From Mollicutes bacterium Phil14 (GTDB lineage: Bacteria > Bacillota_I > Bacilli_A > ML615J-28 > CAG-698): a DNA stretch of 64,000 nt. Shown in pieces: positions 62,250 to 64,000 of the stretch. The notes below the pieces were generated by a model that saw only the letters and a list, made by a program, of their open reading frames with translations, was not told the origin of the DNA and made no database searches. The translations under genes and the position numbers were made by a program. Location: positions 133,724 to 197,723 of the forward strand of contig MSHB01000022.1 in NCBI GenBank assembly GCA_001940985.1, written 5' to 3'. How positions within the stretch are numbered: position 1 is the stretch's first letter; every line of letters starts with the position of its first letter.

Positions 62250-64000
62250 TCATCCAAGACCGTATAAGCCTAAGAATTTATTTTCGTAATTTTCATAGTC
62301 TGCAGCTTGTTCAGTCATATAGTCATTACCGCTAACTACAATGTTATATGCATTACCAGTTAATGGACATCCGCTAATTGAATCAAAGAATAAGTGGCAA
62401 ACATCAACGATTGCTTTATCAACTTCATAATAGCACATTGCTTCAATTGATTCAGGATCATCAATCTTTTGAGAAATAACTTGTTGTCTAATTAAATCAG
62501 AATCAAAGCTTGGATCTTCTTGTAAATATTTACGAGTTAATCTAAATAAATCTGTCATTACTCTGTATAAATCTTCTTCAGTTGCATAAGTTGGTCTAGT
62601 TCTTTGAGTAGCAATTGTCCATACTACTTCTTCTCCACCTGTACCAACACGTGAAGCTTCTTTACTGCTTCTATCAGGCCATGGGAATGGAACATAACCA
62701 AATCTAGTATCATCGCCCCAAACATCTGACGCCCAACGAGTTTCAGATTTACAATACCATCTAAATCCAGTAGAACATAATGCTGTCCCAGAAATAAACG
62801 CACCATCAGATTCAGCCCAAGTAGGTGTTTTTTCAAAGCTACCGCTTAAATAAATTGTTCTTAATAAATCAGCTGAATTGATCGCAGCATCATCATAAAT
62901 ATTAACTTTACCAGTTACAGTATCGGCAATTTTAACACCAGCAGCGTTTGTTAAACCTATCCAATAGTAATATGGATGACCAGCAAGTACAACATTTCCT
63001 TCTGGAAGTAAAGCTTGCGCAGATTCAACCCAATTTTGGAATGTAGTATAATTCCAATTACCTTCATTGAATAATTTCGCAGGTGATTCAATCTTTAATT
63101 TTTCTAACATACCATAGTTGTAATAAATACCTAAATCAGCATAAATTGCTGTAGTATCAGTACCTTCACTAACACCATATAATTTTCCTCTAATAGTTGA
63201 AGCTTGTTTTTGAACAGGTGACATTTCTCTCTTTCCCCATCTTGAATAATAAGTATCCAATTGAGCAATAGCATTACCTGTAATCATAGAATCAAGCCAA
63301 CCAACTGGAACTTGATAGAAATCAGCTTGTGCTTGACCAACTTCAGCTTGAGATACTATCCATTTGTAACGATTAGGACCCCAACTAGCATCTGCAGGGA
63401 ATGATTGTTCTAATAAGTCACAGTTATAACGTTCTTTAACTACATCCCATGCTTTTTGTCTAGCAAGTTTATCAGTTCCACTATAGTTTTCTCCATAAGG
63501 GTCAAATTTTGTATTAATCATACAAACAATTTGATAACCTTGTAAATCAGGATATACGATTGAAATTTCATCATCTTTTAAGATCTTTAATTTTAATTTT
63601 GAGCTTGAAACACTACCATCTTCAGAATGAGCTACAAAATATGCAGTTCCTTCTTTTATACCTGTTACCAATCCTTTTTCATTAACTGTAGCAACTTCAG
63701 GTCTTAAAGCTTCCCATACTACATTTTGATTAGCACCTAATGGATAAACAGTGGCACGTAATTGCAATTTGCTATTTTCATAAAGTTCAGTTTCAGAAGC
63801 TGTAATTTCAATACTTGTTGGTTTTACATAGTCTTCTTTCTTTTCAATAACTTTAATCTTATATTCAGCTTTTACTAAAGGATTTAATGTTGATGTAGCT
63901 GTGATTGTTACTTCTCCTAATTCTACACCTTTTACTATTCCATTGTTTACTGTTGCTATACTTTCATCACTACTTGACCATGTTGCTTCTTTATTTGCTT
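62250..64000 (-). CDS. Extracellular solute-binding protein with N-terminal Ig-like domains (partial)
   Basis: The frame is open to the right edge, so the N-terminus is missing (583 residues seen). The edge-proximal 155 residues hold two BIG_2-like repeats (WSSSDESIATVNNGIVKGVELGEVTITA and VVWEALRPEVATVNEKGLVTGIKEGTAYFVA). The rest, about 420 residues, resembles a family 1 carbohydrate-binding periplasmic protein: YQIVCMINTKFDPYG..., SQAEVGQAQADFYQVPVGWLDSMI, GISEGTDTTAIYADLGIYYNYGMLEKLKI-like segments, and FGYVPFPWPD. Ig-like repeats fused to a binding protein are unusual. The true start and any permease genes lie outside the window. Confidence 0.82.
   Translation of the reverse strand, partial: ANKEATWSSSDESIATVNNGIVKGVELGEVTITATSTLNPLVKAEYKIKVIEKKEDYVKPTSIEITASETELYENSKLQLRATVYPLGANQNVVWEALRPEVATVNEKGLVTGIKEGTAYFVAHSEDGSVSSSKLKLKILKDDEISIVYPDLQGYQIVCMINTKFDPYGENYSGTDKLARQKAWDVVKERYNCDLLEQSFPADASWGPNRYKWIVSQAEVGQAQADFYQVPVGWLDSMITGNAIAQLDTYYSRWGKREMSPVQKQASTIRGKLYGVSEGTDTTAIYADLGIYYNYGMLEKLKIESPAKLFNEGNWNYTTFQNWVESAQALLPEGNVVLAGHPYYYWIGLTNAAGVKIADTVTGKVNIYDDAAINSADLLRTIYLSGSFEKTPTWAESDGAFISGTALCSTGFRWYCKSETRWASDVWGDDTRFGYVPFPWPDRSSKEASRVGTGGEEVVWTIATQRTRPTYATEEDLYRVMTDLFRLTRKYLQEDPSFDSDLIRQQVISQKIDDPESIEAMCYYEVDKAIVDVCHLFFDSISGCPLTGNAYNIVVSGNDYMTEQAADYENYENKFLGLYGLG

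Noticed and set aside
48025..64000. BIG_2 repeats as a DNA repeat or mobile element
   Set aside because: The similarity is at the domain level within proteins; flanks show no shared non-coding sequence or mobility genes.

Overview
The window reads as chromosome of a low-GC, spore-forming Bacillota, probably an uncultured member of the Bacilli in the Erysipelotrichia/Mollicutes-related branch. The clues are very AT-rich DNA with TTGACA/TATAAT promoters, purine-rich ribosome binding sites and U-tract hairpin terminators. Sporulation genes are present (SpoIIE, SpoVT, an alpha/beta-type SASP, a GerE-like regulator), as are a ComK homologue and DapF (diaminopimelate cell wall). ClpB lacks its N-domain, as in Mollicutes. 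No tRNA, rRNA, CRISPR array or complete insertion sequence was seen.

Layout. 1-3770: a potassium block on the minus strand (trkH/ktrB, trkA/ktrA, a small membrane protein, a 5'-truncated-type kdpD running off the left edge). Its base composition and codon choice differ plainly from the rest, so it is either acquired DNA or an assembly join. 4.1-8.6 kb: lysoplasmalogenase, RNase J, RlmA, a DEDD exonuclease and a GerE-like regulator. 8.7-15.3 kb: uvrC, then the rimP-nusA-ylxR-ylxQ-infB-rbfA operon from a consensus promoter. 15.3-15.7 kb: an orphan transcription unit without an ORF. 15.7-23.8 kb: rRNA methyltransferase, SASP, thiI-nifS, rpsD with a structured leader, and guaB-guaA under a guanine riboswitch. 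23.9-30.7 kb: a feoA-feoA-feoB-feoC-like-HTH-ABC-FtsX operon divergent from a DtxR-type regulator, with palindromic operators between them. 30.7-36.3 kb: tpiA, pgk, VTT protein, comK, an MMPL remnant, a lipoprotein and a padR/membrane-protein pair. 36.4-43.6 kb: MsmX-type ATPase, PucR-type regulator, rhodanese, spoIIE and an amino-acid ABC operon behind a tandem riboswitch-like leader. 43.6-48 kb: origin-type cluster mnmG-rsmG-soj-mscS-DUF951, with no parB in it. 48-52.4 kb: Ig-like and thioredoxin-like lipoproteins and small membrane proteins. 52.5-62.2 kb: degV, dapF, spoVT, mfd, pth, folD and clpB with a CIRCE operator. 62.25-64 kb: a solute-binding protein fused to Ig-like domains, cut by the right edge.

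The best candidate for something undescribed is the leader at 43273-43544. It has two consecutive RNA units with the same architecture: an outer helix that competes with a terminator, and shared sequence blocks around a covarying stem. They sit in front of an amino-acid uptake operon, and I could not match them to a riboswitch or T-box class. Secondary candidates are the orphan RNA at 15318-15649, the operator plus attenuator region of the feo operon, the SASP hairpin that covers its ribosome binding site, and a GMP synthetase without its glutaminase domain. All family assignments come from reading motifs by eye; no database search was run.
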